64,000 bases of DNA from Neolewinella lacunae (GCF_014349155.1 NZ_JACSIT010000050.1:2501-66500); one strand, 5' to 3'; positions 40,731 through 49,904 are shown, numbered from the stretch's first letter. Made by a program: numbers and translations. The notes: generated from the sequence alone by a model not told the origin.

Positions 40731-42035
40731 ATGAGAATCGACCCCATCGATAAGATTCTGGTCATCCCAGTGATGCGGTTCATCAACAACTCGACAACCA
40801 GCGGAATCCTTCTGTTTGCCTCCGCAGCAGTCGCCCTGATCCTGGCCAACTCTCCCCTACAGGAAGCCTACCACCATTTCTGGGAACACACCTTTTCGAT
40901 TGGGTACGACGACTACGTCATCTCCAAATCCCTGCACCATTGGATCAACGATGGCCTCATGTCGGTCTTCTTTTTCGTCATCGGCCTGGAGCTGAAACGA
41001 GAAATTATGGCCGGGGAGTTATCGCGGCCCAAAGACGCCATCCTGCCCATCGTGGTGGGCTTGGGCGGGATGGCCATTCCGGCACTGTGTTACTCCTTTT
41101 TCAACGCTTCCAGCGCCGGTGCCGCGGGTTGGGGGATTCCGATGGCTACCGATATTGCCTTCGCACTCGGCATTCTCTACATGCTGGGAGATCGGGTGCC
41201 CGTGGCCCTGAAAATCCTGCTGACCGCCATTGCGATTGTGGACGACCTGGGGGCCGTTCTGGTAATAGCCTTTTTTTACACCTCCGAAATTTCAACCGTC
41301 AGTTTACTGGTGGGGGGAGGGTTTCTGGCCATCCTCATCCTGGGCAATCTACTGGGGGTCCGGAGTATTATCTTTTACGGCGTCATCGGCATTGGCGGGC
41401 TGTGGCTGGCCTTCCTGCTTTCGGGTGTTCACGCTACCATTGCGGGAGTGATCGCGGCCTTGACGATCCCGGCCAACGTCAAGATCGAAGACGAACAGTT
41501 CGTATCGAAGATGAACGCATTGACCAATGACTTTGAACGAAGTACCCCCAACAACGTCTCGCTGCTGACCCACGACCAGTTGCACATCATTGACAAAATC
41601 AGGCACTACGCCAATGCCGCCCTGACGCCTTTGCAAAGACTGGAGCACGGCATGCACCCATTGGTCGCATTCGTCATCATGCCCATCTTTGCCCTGGCCA
41701 ACGCAGGCATTACCTTCTCGGGGAGTTTTACCGATAACCTGGTGAGCAAGGTAAGTTTAGGGGTAATGCTGGGCCTGGTGCTGGGCAAATTTCTCGGCAT
41801 CGTCCTCGTGTCCAAAACCCTGGTCAATTTGAAACTCGCCCAATTGCCCATCGGCTTAAGGTGGCAGCACATCTATGGCATTGCCCTGCTGGCGGGCGTC
41901 GGCTTCACCATGTCATTGTTCATTACCGACCTGGCCTTCGTTGACCCCACCTTCGTCGTCCAGGCCAAGATTGGCATTTTCGTGGCCTCCATGCTTTGTG
42001 GTACGCTGGGGTACCTGGTCCTTAGGAAGGCTTGA
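40731..42035 (+). CDS. nhaA: Na+/H+ antiporter NhaA
   Basis: A 434-residue inner-membrane antiporter that expels sodium in exchange for protons. It has the NhaA signatures WINDGLMSVFFFVIGLELKRE, GWGIPMATDIAFALGIL, and the ion-binding Asp pair in AIAIVDDLGAVLVIAFFYT. The length is slightly above the E. coli form (388). The ATG matches the usual N-terminus. A 227-bp gap separates it from the AtuA operon, so it is probably its own unit. Consistent with a marine or saline habitat. Confidence 0.96.
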   Translation: MRIDPIDKILVIPVMRFINNSTTSGILLFASAAVALILANSPLQEAYHHFWEHTFSIGYDDYVISKSLHHWINDGLMSVFFFVIGLELKREIMAGELSRPKDAILPIVVGLGGMAIPALCYSFFNASSAGAAGWGIPMATDIAFALGILYMLGDRVPVALKILLTAIAIVDDLGAVLVIAFFYTSEISTVSLLVGGGFLAILILGNLLGVRSIIFYGVIGIGGLWLAFLLSGVHATIAGVIAALTIPANVKIEDEQFVSKMNALTNDFERSTPNNVSLLTHDQLHIIDKIRHYANAALTPLQRLEHGMHPLVAFVIMPIFALANAGITFSGSFTDNLVSKVSLGVMLGLVLGKFLGIVLVSKTLVNLKLAQLPIGLRWQHIYGIALLAGVGFTMSLFITDLAFVDPTFVVQAKIGIFVASMLCGTLGYLVLRKA

Positions 42036-42258
42036 GCTGCCGTTGAGCATTTGGCGGACTGCGCGAAGCGTAGCAATTTCGGGAGCTCCGCGGGCAGCGC
42101 GCCAACCGCAAAAAACAAAGTTAGACGTTTGAACTGCTGCCTTATCTTTAGGGCCGGGCCGCCGCCGCGGGCTGAGGAACGCTCCTGCTTCCAACTTGCA
42201 AGCGCCGCGCATTGGGAAACCCCAAAAGCAGAACAAGGGGCTGCCCTTTGGTACAGGC

Positions 42259-42996
42259 ATGAAAGACATTAACTTCGTTTTCTTACTCCTGGCGCTGGTA
42301 GCGGAAATCATCGGAACGATCGGTGGCTTTGGCTCCTCCGTTTTCTTTGTTCCCCTTGGCAACTTTTACTTTGATTTCTACTCGGTGTTGGGCCTGACGG
42401 CCCTCTTCCATTTATCCAGTAATCTGAGCAAAATCTTCCTGTTCAAAACAGGACTCGACAAGAGGTTGCTCGCCTACATCGGCATCCCGTCAGTAGTCTT
42501 CGTTATTGCCGGAGGGTATTTATCCAAACTCATTGACAGCACCCTCCTGGAAGTAATTCTTGGCTTTTTTCTGGTGGGACTGAGCTTGCTCTTTCTCATC
42601 AAGAGCGAATTGACCATTAAGCCCACCGATAAAAACGCGGTCATTGGCGGCTCACTTTCGGGCTTTTCCGCCGGCTTACTCGGCACCGGGGGAGCCATCA
42701 GGGGACTCACTATGGCGGCATTCAATCTCGAAAAAAGTGTATTCATTGCCACTTCGGCTTTCATCGATTTTATGATTGATTTTTCCAGAACCTTCGTCTA
42801 CTACAACAACGGTTACCTCCACCAGCACGACTTAAAGTATGTACCGTTTTTATTCGTCATCGGACTGTTGGGCTCGTGGATTGGCAAGAAAATATTGGCG
42901 TACATCCCCCAGTCCAAATTCCGGAGATTGTCCTTATTCTTTATCCTCCTCATCGGCGTGGTGACGCTGGTTCAACTCTTCGTTACCCGGACTTAG
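42259..42996 (+). CDS. TauE/SafE-family membrane exporter
   Basis: A 245-residue integral membrane protein of the sulfite exporter TauE/SafE family, with about eight helices. Family features are IIGTIGGFGSSVFFVPLGNFY near the N-terminus and the second-half repeat IGGSLSGFSAGLLGTGGAIRGLTM. TauE/SafE proteins move sulfur-containing anions or other organic anions. The ATG at 42259 precedes the first helix; the upstream in-frame extension is polar and unlikely. The substrate is unknown. Confidence 0.87.
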   Translation: MKDINFVFLLLALVAEIIGTIGGFGSSVFFVPLGNFYFDFYSVLGLTALFHLSSNLSKIFLFKTGLDKRLLAYIGIPSVVFVIAGGYLSKLIDSTLLEVILGFFLVGLSLLFLIKSELTIKPTDKNAVIGGSLSGFSAGLLGTGGAIRGLTMAAFNLEKSVFIATSAFIDFMIDFSRTFVYYNNGYLHQHDLKYVPFLFVIGLLGSWIGKKILAYIPQSKFRRLSLFFILLIGVVTLVQLFVTRT

Positions 42997-43055
42997 CGTT
43001 TCTAAATCGGGAATTCCCTGGCTGGACGAACCTCCCTCGCTCCTTCACCGTCCCC

Positions 43056-43074
43056 GGCACCTGCGGCCGCGCCC
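43056..43074 (-). repeat. Dispersed repeat core, reverse, with extension
   Basis: A perfect reversed core between two convergent genes. Read on the minus strand, the extension reads GGTGAAGGAGCGAGGGAGG, close to the extension at 1195. Confidence 0.88.
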
Positions 43075-43092
43075 AGCTGCCCCAATTGCGTA

Positions 43093-43848
43093 TTACAAAT
43101 TTATACCTCCGGCCACTTCAATGCGCTGCCCGTTTACCCACTTTGCAGCGTCGGAACAAAGGAAAGCGACTACGCCACCGATGTCATCGGCCTGCCCAAC
43201 CCGATTGAGTGCGGCCATGCCAGCCAGGCGCTCCTTGAGCTGCGGATTGCTGCGGATGGCCGCATTGTTGAAATCCGTTTCCACCGGCCCCGGTGCCACC
43301 ACGTTGGCGCGGATGCCCCGGTGGCCGTATTCCTTGGCAATGTAGCGGGTAAGCACCTCCACAGCCCCTTTCATCGACGCGTACAGCGAGTAGCCAGGAT
43401 TGCAAAAACGCGTGGTTCCGGTAGTGATGTTGATGATGCAACCTCCATCGTTCATCCCGGAAAGCAACCGCTGCGTAAGAAAGTATACGCCCTTAAAGTG
43501 TACGTTGAGAAAATCGTCAAATTGTTGCTCAGTCGCCTCCGTCATGGGGATGGTAGCGCCCATGCCGGCGTTGTTGATCAGATAATCGATTGGGCGACCA
43601 TCAAAGGTTCCCGACAGTGTATTTTCCAGCTCGTCCGCAAATGCTTCGATATTGCTTATTTGCCGTAAATCGAGGGGCAGGGCGGCGGCCATTCTTCCTA
43701 ATTTTTTGATTTCCGCGACGACGTCCGCAGCGGCGTCCGATTGGGTTGCGTAGGTTATCAGTACGTCTACGCCACTGCCAGCGAGGGCCAAGGCCATATC
43801 CTTTCCTAATCCCCGGCTTCCGCCGGTAACGAGCGCAATTCTTGTCAT
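43093..43848 (-). CDS. Short-chain dehydrogenase/reductase
   Basis: A 251-residue classical SDR with VTGGSRGLGKDMA for cofactor binding, LINNAGMGA, YxxxK in YSLYASMK and VAPGPVETDF. The C-terminal VNGQRIEVAGGINL is typical of the group that includes FabG and glucose dehydrogenases. The position 13 residues before the catalytic Tyr is Thr (in INITTGTTRF), where Ser is usual. The divergence of the AraC-type gene directly upstream on the same strand suggests that regulator may control this SDR. The substrate is unknown. Confidence 0.9.
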   Translation of the reverse strand: MTRIALVTGGSRGLGKDMALALAGSGVDVLITYATQSDAAADVVAEIKKLGRMAAALPLDLRQISNIEAFADELENTLSGTFDGRPIDYLINNAGMGATIPMTEATEQQFDDFLNVHFKGVYFLTQRLLSGMNDGGCIINITTGTTRFCNPGYSLYASMKGAVEVLTRYIAKEYGHRGIRANVVAPGPVETDFNNAAIRSNPQLKERLAGMAALNRVGQADDIGGVVAFLCSDAAKWVNGQRIEVAGGINL

Positions 43849-43953
43849 TTTGAGATAATGTTTAAATGATTATGTGATGCCACAAAGGTGGGGCAACGCG
43901 AAAAAGTAAAGCTTCGGTAAAAGCCAAAACTTGTGTTTTCCGTCCAAAAACCC

Positions 43954-44847
43954 TCAGACGAGAGCCCTTTTCCTGCTTTCAATCAAAAACTGCTTCGGGG
44001 TGATGCCGTATTTTTTGTGGAAGGCTTTGATGAAGTGGGGCACATTGCCGTAGCCAGACTCCCCGGCGACGTCAGCTATTTGCCCTACTTCCGGTTGGGC
44101 GAGCAAACCGCGTGCCCGGGCGAGCCGCCGTTCAATGAGCCATTGTTTGGGCGAGACGCCCGCGAACTTCGTTTTAAAATCCCGGGTAAAGGTGGAAACC
44201 GACCGCCCGGTGAGGTAGGCGTAGTCTTCGATGCCCAATGGTTTATGAAAATTGGCCTCCATGAATTCCCGCAGGCTCCGTCGCTCCCGCCTATTGAGCG
44301 CCGCAAGCAAGGCCAGGAAGCGTCCCTGATCGGCAATGGCCGCCTGGAGCAGGTGCAAAAGTTCGAGCAACTTCAGCTTGGTGAGTTGCCGGCTGGCGGG
44401 TACTGCACCGTCATACAGATGCAGCAAAGACTCAGCAAAAAAGCGCAGCTTGGCGTCCATTCGGAATACCGTCGGTCGCGCTAATTGGCACTTGAATTCG
44501 GACTCTACTGACTGTCCGGTCATAAACTCACGAACAACCCCGGGCTCGAAGAAAAACATCATCGCTTCAAACACGCCGTTCCTGGGAAGAATATCGGAAA
44601 CGGTGTAAAGCCCCTTCGGAATCAGGACCAGGTGGCCAGCGGTGACTTCCAGAAAAAGCCCCTCTTCTTCGTTTTCCATGCGGAGCGTGCCCTGCATTAC
44701 CATCGTCAGGGCGTGCTGGGCCACGTAGCCCTCCTTGCCCAGCACCGTTTCCAGCAACTGCTTGTGGATGATGCAGGAATGTCCGTCGACGAGGATTTTC
44801 CGCAAGGCAGGGTCATCGTAAAATTTTTGCGGCAGTATTCTGAGCAT
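43954..44847 (-). CDS. AraC-family transcriptional regulator
   Basis: A 297-residue regulator. The N-terminal cupin-like sensor (about 1-150) contains LTMVMQGTLRMENEEEGLFLEVTAGHLVLIPKGLY. The C-terminal AraC domain has two helix-turn-helices: LGIEDYAYLTGRSVSTFTRDFKTKFAGVSPKQWLIERRL and IADVAGESGYGNVPHFIKAFHKKYGITPKQF. The SDR gene is 105 bp downstream on the same strand and is a likely target. The ATG at 44847 is used; an in-frame earlier start adds 12 residues. The inducer is unknown. Confidence 0.93.
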   Translation of the reverse strand: MLRILPQKFYDDPALRKILVDGHSCIIHKQLLETVLGKEGYVAQHALTMVMQGTLRMENEEEGLFLEVTAGHLVLIPKGLYTVSDILPRNGVFEAMMFFFEPGVVREFMTGQSVESEFKCQLARPTVFRMDAKLRFFAESLLHLYDGAVPASRQLTKLKLLELLHLLQAAIADQGRFLALLAALNRRERRSLREFMEANFHKPLGIEDYAYLTGRSVSTFTRDFKTKFAGVSPKQWLIERRLARARGLLAQPEVGQIADVAGESGYGNVPHFIKAFHKKYGITPKQFLIESRKRALV

Positions 44848-44986
44848 GTCCTTCGTCTTTTGCTGACGCAAAAGTGCGCCCACGCCAGAAGCAAAACCTG
44901 TGGAAAGGACTGTAAGTTGTGTTTTTCGGTCAATCTGCTGCGCATTCTCCAGTTTGGCAGGTCTTGCAAAAAAAGTTCAGAAGAGG

Positions 44987-45022
44987 TTTGCGCAATCAAA
45001 TAGTTGCGTTTATGTTTGCAAC
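44987..45022 (+). promoter_or_regulatory. Bacteroidota promoter with overlapping inverted repeat, upstream of arsR-like gene
   Basis: TTTG at 44987-44990 and TATGTTTG at 45011-45018 are separated by 20 bp, matching the -33/-7 pattern. An inverted repeat, GTTGC (45003-45007) and GCAAC (45018-45022), spans the -7 box, with another AGTTGCC just downstream. This is a good place for an ArsR-type repressor to bind. Confidence 0.65.
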
Positions 45023-45052
45023 CGATTAGTTGCCAATCAACGTGATTCAAGC

Positions 45053-45379
45053 ATGAGACGAGACATTTTTCAAGCCATTGCTGACCCGACACGCCGGGCC
45101 ATCATTGCTTTGATAGCCCTGCAGCCGATGACGCCCAATGCGCTGTCCCAGGAGTTCGACATTACCAGGCAGGCAGTTTCGAAGCACCTCCAGTTGCTGG
45201 TGGAATGTGAAGTAGCCACTCCCCACCAGCAAGGCCGCGAGATCTTCTACCGCCTTGAAATCGACAAAATGAAGGAAATAGACCACTGGCTTGAGCAGTT
45301 CCGAAAGAACTGGGAACGCCGCTACAACCAACTTGACGAATTACTCAACACTTTAAATACCAATAAAAATGAACAGTAA
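45053..45379 (+). CDS. ArsR-family HTH transcriptional regulator
   Basis: A 108-residue winged-helix protein with RRDIFQAIADPTRRAIIALI and NALSQEFDITRQAVSKHLQLL, the ArsR-type HTH. There are no metal-binding CxC cysteines, so it is of the type paired with SRPBCC proteins. The SRPBCC gene overlaps its last 11 bp, indicating translational coupling. It probably represses its own operon through the inverted repeat over the promoter. The signal is unknown. Confidence 0.93.
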   Translation: MRRDIFQAIADPTRRAIIALIALQPMTPNALSQEFDITRQAVSKHLQLLVECEVATPHQQGREIFYRLEIDKMKEIDHWLEQFRKNWERRYNQLDELLNTLNTNKNEQ

Positions 45380-45875
45380 GCTGCTTTTCGATTTCATTGT
45401 GGACAAGCAAAACAACACCATGACCATTCGGCGGGAGTTTGCCGCTCCCCGCCAGTTGGTGTGGGACTGCTACACCAAAAGTGAGTTGCTCAACCAGTGG
45501 TTTGCCCCACAACCCCTCCAGACCAAAACCAAGTCGATGGAATTTCGTCCGGGCGGACATTGGCACTACGCCATGGTTGACGGTAGCTCTGGTGACGAAT
45601 ACTGGGGGTTGACGGAATACATCACCATCCAACCCATTGACTTTTACACCTCCCGGGATGCCTTCAGTAACGAGGCTGGCGAAATCAACGCCGGGCTGCC
45701 CCGGGCCAACTGGGTGATAAGCTTTACCGAGAAAGATACCAACACGGTGGTGGAAACTGTCGTCACCTACTCTTCTCTAGCCGACTTGGAAACGGTCGTT
45801 AACATGGGCATGGAAGAAGGAATGACTTCAACTTTTACGCGTCTGGACGAGCTGCTGGTGGAACTAAAAGGCTAG
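45369..45875 (+). CDS. SRPBCC (AHSA1-like) protein
   Basis: A 168-residue START/Bet v1-like protein. It begins its domain with MTIRREFAAPRQLVWDCYTKSELLNQWFAP, the AHSA1 signature, and ends with MEEGMTSTFTRLDELL. These proteins hold hydrophobic ligands in a central cavity. Overlap with the ArsR-type gene is a common pairing and suggests the two respond to the same compound. No enzyme activity can be assigned. Confidence 0.92.
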   Translation: MNSKLLFDFIVDKQNNTMTIRREFAAPRQLVWDCYTKSELLNQWFAPQPLQTKTKSMEFRPGGHWHYAMVDGSSGDEYWGLTEYITIQPIDFYTSRDAFSNEAGEINAGLPRANWVISFTEKDTNTVVETVVTYSSLADLETVVNMGMEEGMTSTFTRLDELLVELKG

Positions 45876-45966
45876 CTTTAGGCCTTGTTGGGTCCGTACT
45901 TTCCAGCTCCGTTGCGTCGGGAAGCGCGGGCCCAACGGGCAAAGCTGCCCTTAACTTTCCACCACC

Positions 45967-46473
45967 ATGCCAAGTACCCCTACTCCCCTCATCGATGCCC
46001 AACTCCTCCTCCAGAAAAAGGACGGCAAGGGCGGCTGGACCTTCGCCGTCATCACCGGCATCCCCCCGGAGGCCCGCGACAAACTCGGCCTCGTTCGCGT
46101 ATCGGGGTCCATTGACGGGGCGGAACTCAGGCAGTTCAACCTCCTTCCCCTGGCGGGCGGTGGCCAATTGCTGCCCGTCAAAACCGCCATCCGCAAGAAA
46201 ATCCGCAAGCAGGCGGGCGATTACGTCCACGTCATTCTTTACCTCGACCATTCCCCCGTCGAGGTGCCCGACGAAATCGAAGGCTGCCTGCTCGATGCGC
46301 CCGCCGCCCACGACTTTTTCTACACGCTTTCCCCCAGCAACCAGAAATATTACCTCGACTGGATCGCCGAAGCCCAGCGCTTCGAAACCAAAATTGAACG
46401 CATCGCCCGGATGATCGAACGCCTGGAAAAGGGCTGGCGATTCTACGATTGGCCCATCAAAGAGGGCGGATAA
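45967..46473 (+). CDS. DUF1905/YdeI (OmdA-like) domain protein
   Basis: A 168-residue protein. The N-terminal half matches DUF1905 (GGWTFAVITGIPPEARDKLG ... VKTAIRKKIRKQAGDYVHVIL). The C-terminal half resembles the YdeI/OmdA bacteriocin-protection domain (LSPSNQKYYLDWIAEAQRFETKIERIARMIERL). The two-domain layout is common. The function is not established. It stops 2 bp short of the convergent gene's stop. Confidence 0.85.
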   Translation: MPSTPTPLIDAQLLLQKKDGKGGWTFAVITGIPPEARDKLGLVRVSGSIDGAELRQFNLLPLAGGGQLLPVKTAIRKKIRKQAGDYVHVILYLDHSPVEVPDEIEGCLLDAPAAHDFFYTLSPSNQKYYLDWIAEAQRFETKIERIARMIERLEKGWRFYDWPIKEGG

Positions 46474-46475
46474 GC

Positions 46476-47774
46476 TCACACCAAACCCTCCAGCAGCCGG
46501 TTTTTCCAACGCGGAAAACCGTCCGTCACCCCACTTTCGGCGGCTTCGTGGAGCACCCGCCAAAAGGCGTGTTCGAAGTGAAGGGAGCGCCGGTACTCCT
46601 CGCGGCCCACATTAGCGATGGTGGCAATTTCCCGCTCCACGGCGCGGAACTGCGCAGGCAGGTCTTGCCAGTCTTTGGGAATGCTCCAGACGTAGGTCGC
46701 GTGCGAATCCAGCAGTTCCAGAATAAAGTGGTGGGCATCCTGGCCAGCGGCAAAAAAGACGAAGCCGAACTTGGGGGAAAGCACGTAGCGGAGTTTCTGC
46801 CCGGCACCGTGTAAGCGTCCGGAGAGGAACTCCAACTGCCGCGCATTGCGCGCGGGCCGCTCCTGCAAAAGCGCCGCCAGCAGGTCATGACCGTCTTGGG
46901 GCAGCAACGCCTTGCCCAACGCATCATCGTCGAGGCTCTCGAAAAAGTCTTCGGGGGTAAAGAGGCTTTTATCGACAGTCCGCGTTTTTCCTTTCAGAAG
47001 ATCGCGGAGGCTGCGGGCGCGGAAAAGTTCCAGCATCCCCTCGTCAATCCGGGCAATTTCTGCGGAGCCGGCTTCCGTCAGCACGGATTTGCCATCTTCA
47101 GAACGGAGTTGGGCCACTACGCGGATGGTCTTGCGTTGGAGGGCTTTGACGAAGTAGGGCTTGATGGCGTCAAACTCGGCCACCAGGTGGTCGTTGGCAA
47201 TGTTGAAGGGCAAAGGCTCAGTTACGCCGGGCAGTTCCACTTCGCCGCTTACGCCGCCGTTGCCAATTTTCAGGTCCAGAAAGGGGAAGGTGAAATGGAC
47301 CGAACGCACGGGGACGGGCCGGGCCAGCTCCCGGGCTTCCGCCTCGTCCAGGAATTCTTCCTCCCAAAAGTCAGGGTCGTCGTCCAGGAAACCGTCGTCG
47401 TCCCAGTCGGCAGCCGTTGGCCGGGCAGTGCTCGGGGCCAGTACGGCGGCCAGTTCCCCGAGGCGGTAATACATCAGCTGGGCCTTAAACATTTCGGCGT
47501 CCAGCGGCGCAAAAAGCAGGCGGTTTACGGGCCGCTTCATCTGTCGCTGGGGGTCAAAATCCAGATCCTCCGCGTCGTAGTGCAACACCTCCAGGTGCAG
47601 GGCTGCGGTGTCTGCGGCGTAGTCGGTCAGGCCTACTTCCCAGTACACCTCCTCCCGGTCCCGAAACCGGAAAGCCTGCGCGGGCAGGTTCGTCATCGAC
47701 CACGGGAAACAGCCCGTTGCCGAATAATGCACCCCCGCGTTATCCACCCGCAGTACGATTTTTTTCACGGCCAT
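46476..47774 (-). CDS. Protein of unknown function (432 aa)
   Basis: I do not recognise this protein. It has no signal or membrane segment. Residues about 120-150 are very acidic (DWDDDGFLDDDPDFWEEEF). The N-terminal half is beta-rich and the C-terminal half mixes helices with a strand pattern (FGFVFFAAGQDAHHFILELLDSHATYVWSIP). The final helical part (AVEREIATIANVGREEYRRSLHFEHAFWRVLHEA) is well formed. It is convergent with the YdeI-like gene and divergent from the photolyase gene, with a REPIN between. The ATG follows a plausible spacer. No neighbour suggests a role. Confidence 0.75.
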   Translation of the reverse strand: MAVKKIVLRVDNAGVHYSATGCFPWSMTNLPAQAFRFRDREEVYWEVGLTDYAADTAALHLEVLHYDAEDLDFDPQRQMKRPVNRLLFAPLDAEMFKAQLMYYRLGELAAVLAPSTARPTAADWDDDGFLDDDPDFWEEEFLDEAEARELARPVPVRSVHFTFPFLDLKIGNGGVSGEVELPGVTEPLPFNIANDHLVAEFDAIKPYFVKALQRKTIRVVAQLRSEDGKSVLTEAGSAEIARIDEGMLELFRARSLRDLLKGKTRTVDKSLFTPEDFFESLDDDALGKALLPQDGHDLLAALLQERPARNARQLEFLSGRLHGAGQKLRYVLSPKFGFVFFAAGQDAHHFILELLDSHATYVWSIPKDWQDLPAQFRAVEREIATIANVGREEYRRSLHFEHAFWRVLHEAAESGVTDGFPRWKNRLLEGLV

Positions 47775-48097
47775 AAAGTTAGCGTTTTGCGGCTTTTCTC
47801 CATTTGGGCGCGGCCGCAGGTGCCGGGCGAGAAACAGGGAGAAGCCTGGTCAGCCCAGCCAACGGACGTCCTGCGGGTGGCGAACTTTGCTGCGGAAAAC
47901 CCGCATTACTGGCTCCAGCGGCCAATCCTTGCTCGTCATCACCAGTGCAGCACCTGCGTCCGCGCCCCTCACAATAACCGTTCCGCCACCTGGATCACCC
48001 CCCACTGTCAGCCCACGGTAAATAGCGCTGGCGGAGGAGCCATACCGCAACCATCCTACCCACCTGCCGTTAGTCTGAGACGAAAAGCCGCCCCAAT
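47775..48097. other. Divergent intergenic region with REPIN-like pair
   Basis: These 323 bp hold the inverted repeat pair at 47806-47967 and the presumed promoters of the unknown gene and the photolyase gene. No gene is supported. Confidence 0.6.
47806..47967. repeat. REPIN-like inverted pair
   Basis: The forward core GGGCGCGGCCGCAGGTGCC at 47806-47824 and the reversed core GCACCTGCGTCCGCGCCC at 47950-47967 are separated by 125 bp. The reversed copy is preceded by CCTTGCTCGTC, a match to the reversed extension. Confidence 0.85.
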
Positions 48098-49540
48098 ATG
48101 AGTAAACGCCTCGCCATTGTCTGGTTTCGCCGCGACCTCCGCCTGCACGACAACGAAGCACTGTCTGAAGCCCTGAAATATGCCGATGAAGTGCTGCCCG
48201 TGTACATTTTCGATCCTCGCGAATGGCGCGGCACCCTCCCCCACTCCGGCCTGCCCAAAGTGGGTGCCCACCGCGCCCGGTTCATCCTGGAATGCGTGGC
48301 CGACCTGCGCGAAAATCTCCGCCGCCGGGGCTCCAACCTCCTGCTGCGCATCGGCAAGCCCGAGGAAATCCTGGTCCGCCTGACCGAAGAAAACCAGGCC
48401 AGCTGGGTGTTTTGCAACCGCGAACGCACCCAGGAGGAAGTTACCGTCCAGAATGCCGTAGAGCAAAACCTCTGGACCATCGGACGCGAAGTGTATTACA
48501 CCCGCGGCAAGCTCCTCTACTACACCGCCGATCTGCCTTTTCCCATTACCCAAACGCCCGACGTGTTCACCAATTTCCGCAAGGAAACGGAGCGCATCAC
48601 ACCCGTCCGGGAACCCCTGCCCGCGCCGGGTAAAATCCCTTTCCAGCCCGGTCCGTCCCTGGATTTCGGCGAACTGCCTACCCTGGCCGATTTTGGAATG
48701 ACGGAGCCGCCCTACGACGAACGCGCCGCCATCCGCTGGGTAGGCGGAGAAACTGCGGCCCTCGATCGCCTGGCCTACTACCTCTTCGAAAGTCACGCCG
48801 TAGCCACCTACAAAGAAACCCGCAACGGACTGATTGGCCCCGACTACAGCACCAAGTTCAGTGCCTGGCTGGCCCAGGGCTGCATCTCCCCCAAGCGGAT
48901 TTACTGGGAACTGAAGGCCTACGAACAGAAAAACGGAGCCAACGAAAGCACCTACTGGGTGTTTTTCGAACTGCTTTGGCGCGACTTCTTCCGCATGATG
49001 GGTAAGAAACACGGCAACGCCATCTTCCACAAGGGCGGCACCAAGGGCGAAGCACCGCAGTCGCGCACCGACCCCGCCGCCTTTGAGACCTGGAGGAATG
49101 GCCGGACGGGCTCGCCCTTCGTAGATGCCAACATGCGCGAACTGGCACTGACAGGCTTCATGAGCAACCGCGGCCGGCAAAACGTAGCCAGCTACCTGGC
49201 CAAAGACCTCCGCCTGGACTGGCGGCTCGGCGCCGAATACTTCGAATCCGCCCTGATTGACTACGACGTTACCAGCAACTGGTGCAACTGGAATTACGTG
49301 GCCGGCGTCGGCTCCGACCCCCGCGAAGACCGCTACTTCAATATCCTCACCCAGGCCCGCCGCTACGACGAGGACGGAGCCTACGTAAAACTTTGGTGCC
49401 CGGAACTCCAAGCGCTGCCCTGCGAACTGGTCCACCAACCCGAGGTAATGTCCGAGGCCGAACAACGCCGCTACGACGTCTGGCTCGGCGTAGACTATCC
49501 CTGGCCCCTGGTGAAGAAAGCGAAAGCATCGCGCAGGTGA
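48098..49540 (+). CDS. Cryptochrome/photolyase, DASH type
   Basis: A 480-residue flavoprotein that repairs cyclobutane dimers in DNA using blue light, or acts as a photoreceptor. It starts IVWFRRDLRLHDNEAL, the photolyase N-terminal domain. FAD-binding signatures include YKETRNGLIGPDYSTKFSAWLAQGCISPKRIYWEL, and ELLWRDFFRMMGKKHGNAIF marks the DASH group. SNRGRQNVASYLAKDLRLDWRLGAEYFE and YDVTSNWCNWNYVAGVGSDPR follow in order. DASH proteins mostly repair single-stranded or looped DNA. The single-exon length suits the family. Confidence 0.95.
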   Translation: MSKRLAIVWFRRDLRLHDNEALSEALKYADEVLPVYIFDPREWRGTLPHSGLPKVGAHRARFILECVADLRENLRRRGSNLLLRIGKPEEILVRLTEENQASWVFCNRERTQEEVTVQNAVEQNLWTIGREVYYTRGKLLYYTADLPFPITQTPDVFTNFRKETERITPVREPLPAPGKIPFQPGPSLDFGELPTLADFGMTEPPYDERAAIRWVGGETAALDRLAYYLFESHAVATYKETRNGLIGPDYSTKFSAWLAQGCISPKRIYWELKAYEQKNGANESTYWVFFELLWRDFFRMMGKKHGNAIFHKGGTKGEAPQSRTDPAAFETWRNGRTGSPFVDANMRELALTGFMSNRGRQNVASYLAKDLRLDWRLGAEYFESALIDYDVTSNWCNWNYVAGVGSDPREDRYFNILTQARRYDEDGAYVKLWCPELQALPCELVHQPEVMSEAEQRRYDVWLGVDYPWPLVKKAKASRR

Positions 49541-49655
49541 TGTGTGATGTCTGATGTGTGATGTCAGATGTACGATGTCTGATGTGCCCGGCCCCGACGT
49601 CTTCGTGCGGCAGCCCAATCAAATATCAGGTATCGTCTATCGTCTATCGTCTATC
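49541..49655. repeat. Two short simple-sequence arrays
   Basis: Degenerate GATGTCTGATGTGT words at 49541-49585, and three to four head-to-tail TATCGTC units at 49631-49655. Confidence 0.75.
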
Positions 49656-49690
49656 AAAGCCCTATAATAGGTCATCAATATCCAAGAAGC

Positions 49691-49904
49691 CCTTTCTCCT
49701 GCGCGAGCAAATTTTGAATGTTGAATGTTGACCGCCGTAGGCAGCAGCGCAGTTAATTGTAAATGTTAAATGTTGACCGCCGTAGGCAGCAGCGCAGTTA
49801 ATTGTAAATGTTAAATTAATCCGCCTTTCTCCTGCGCGAGCAAATTTTGAATGTTGAATGTTGACCGCCGTAAGCAGCAGCGCAGTGAATTGTAAATGTT
49901 AAAT
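49691..49904. repeat. 81-bp direct repeats with GACCGCCGTAGGCAGCAGCG
   Basis: Full units at 49691-49771 and 49824-49904 differ at only a few positions, and a partial unit lies between them. Each contains the GCAGCAG element (49730, 49775 and 49863), which also occurs at 28983-29052. Confidence 0.88.

Noticed and set aside
42036-42258. Small gene between nhaA and the TauE-like gene
   Set aside because: Open frames here lack a good start or hydrophobic/structured pattern; treated as promoter region.
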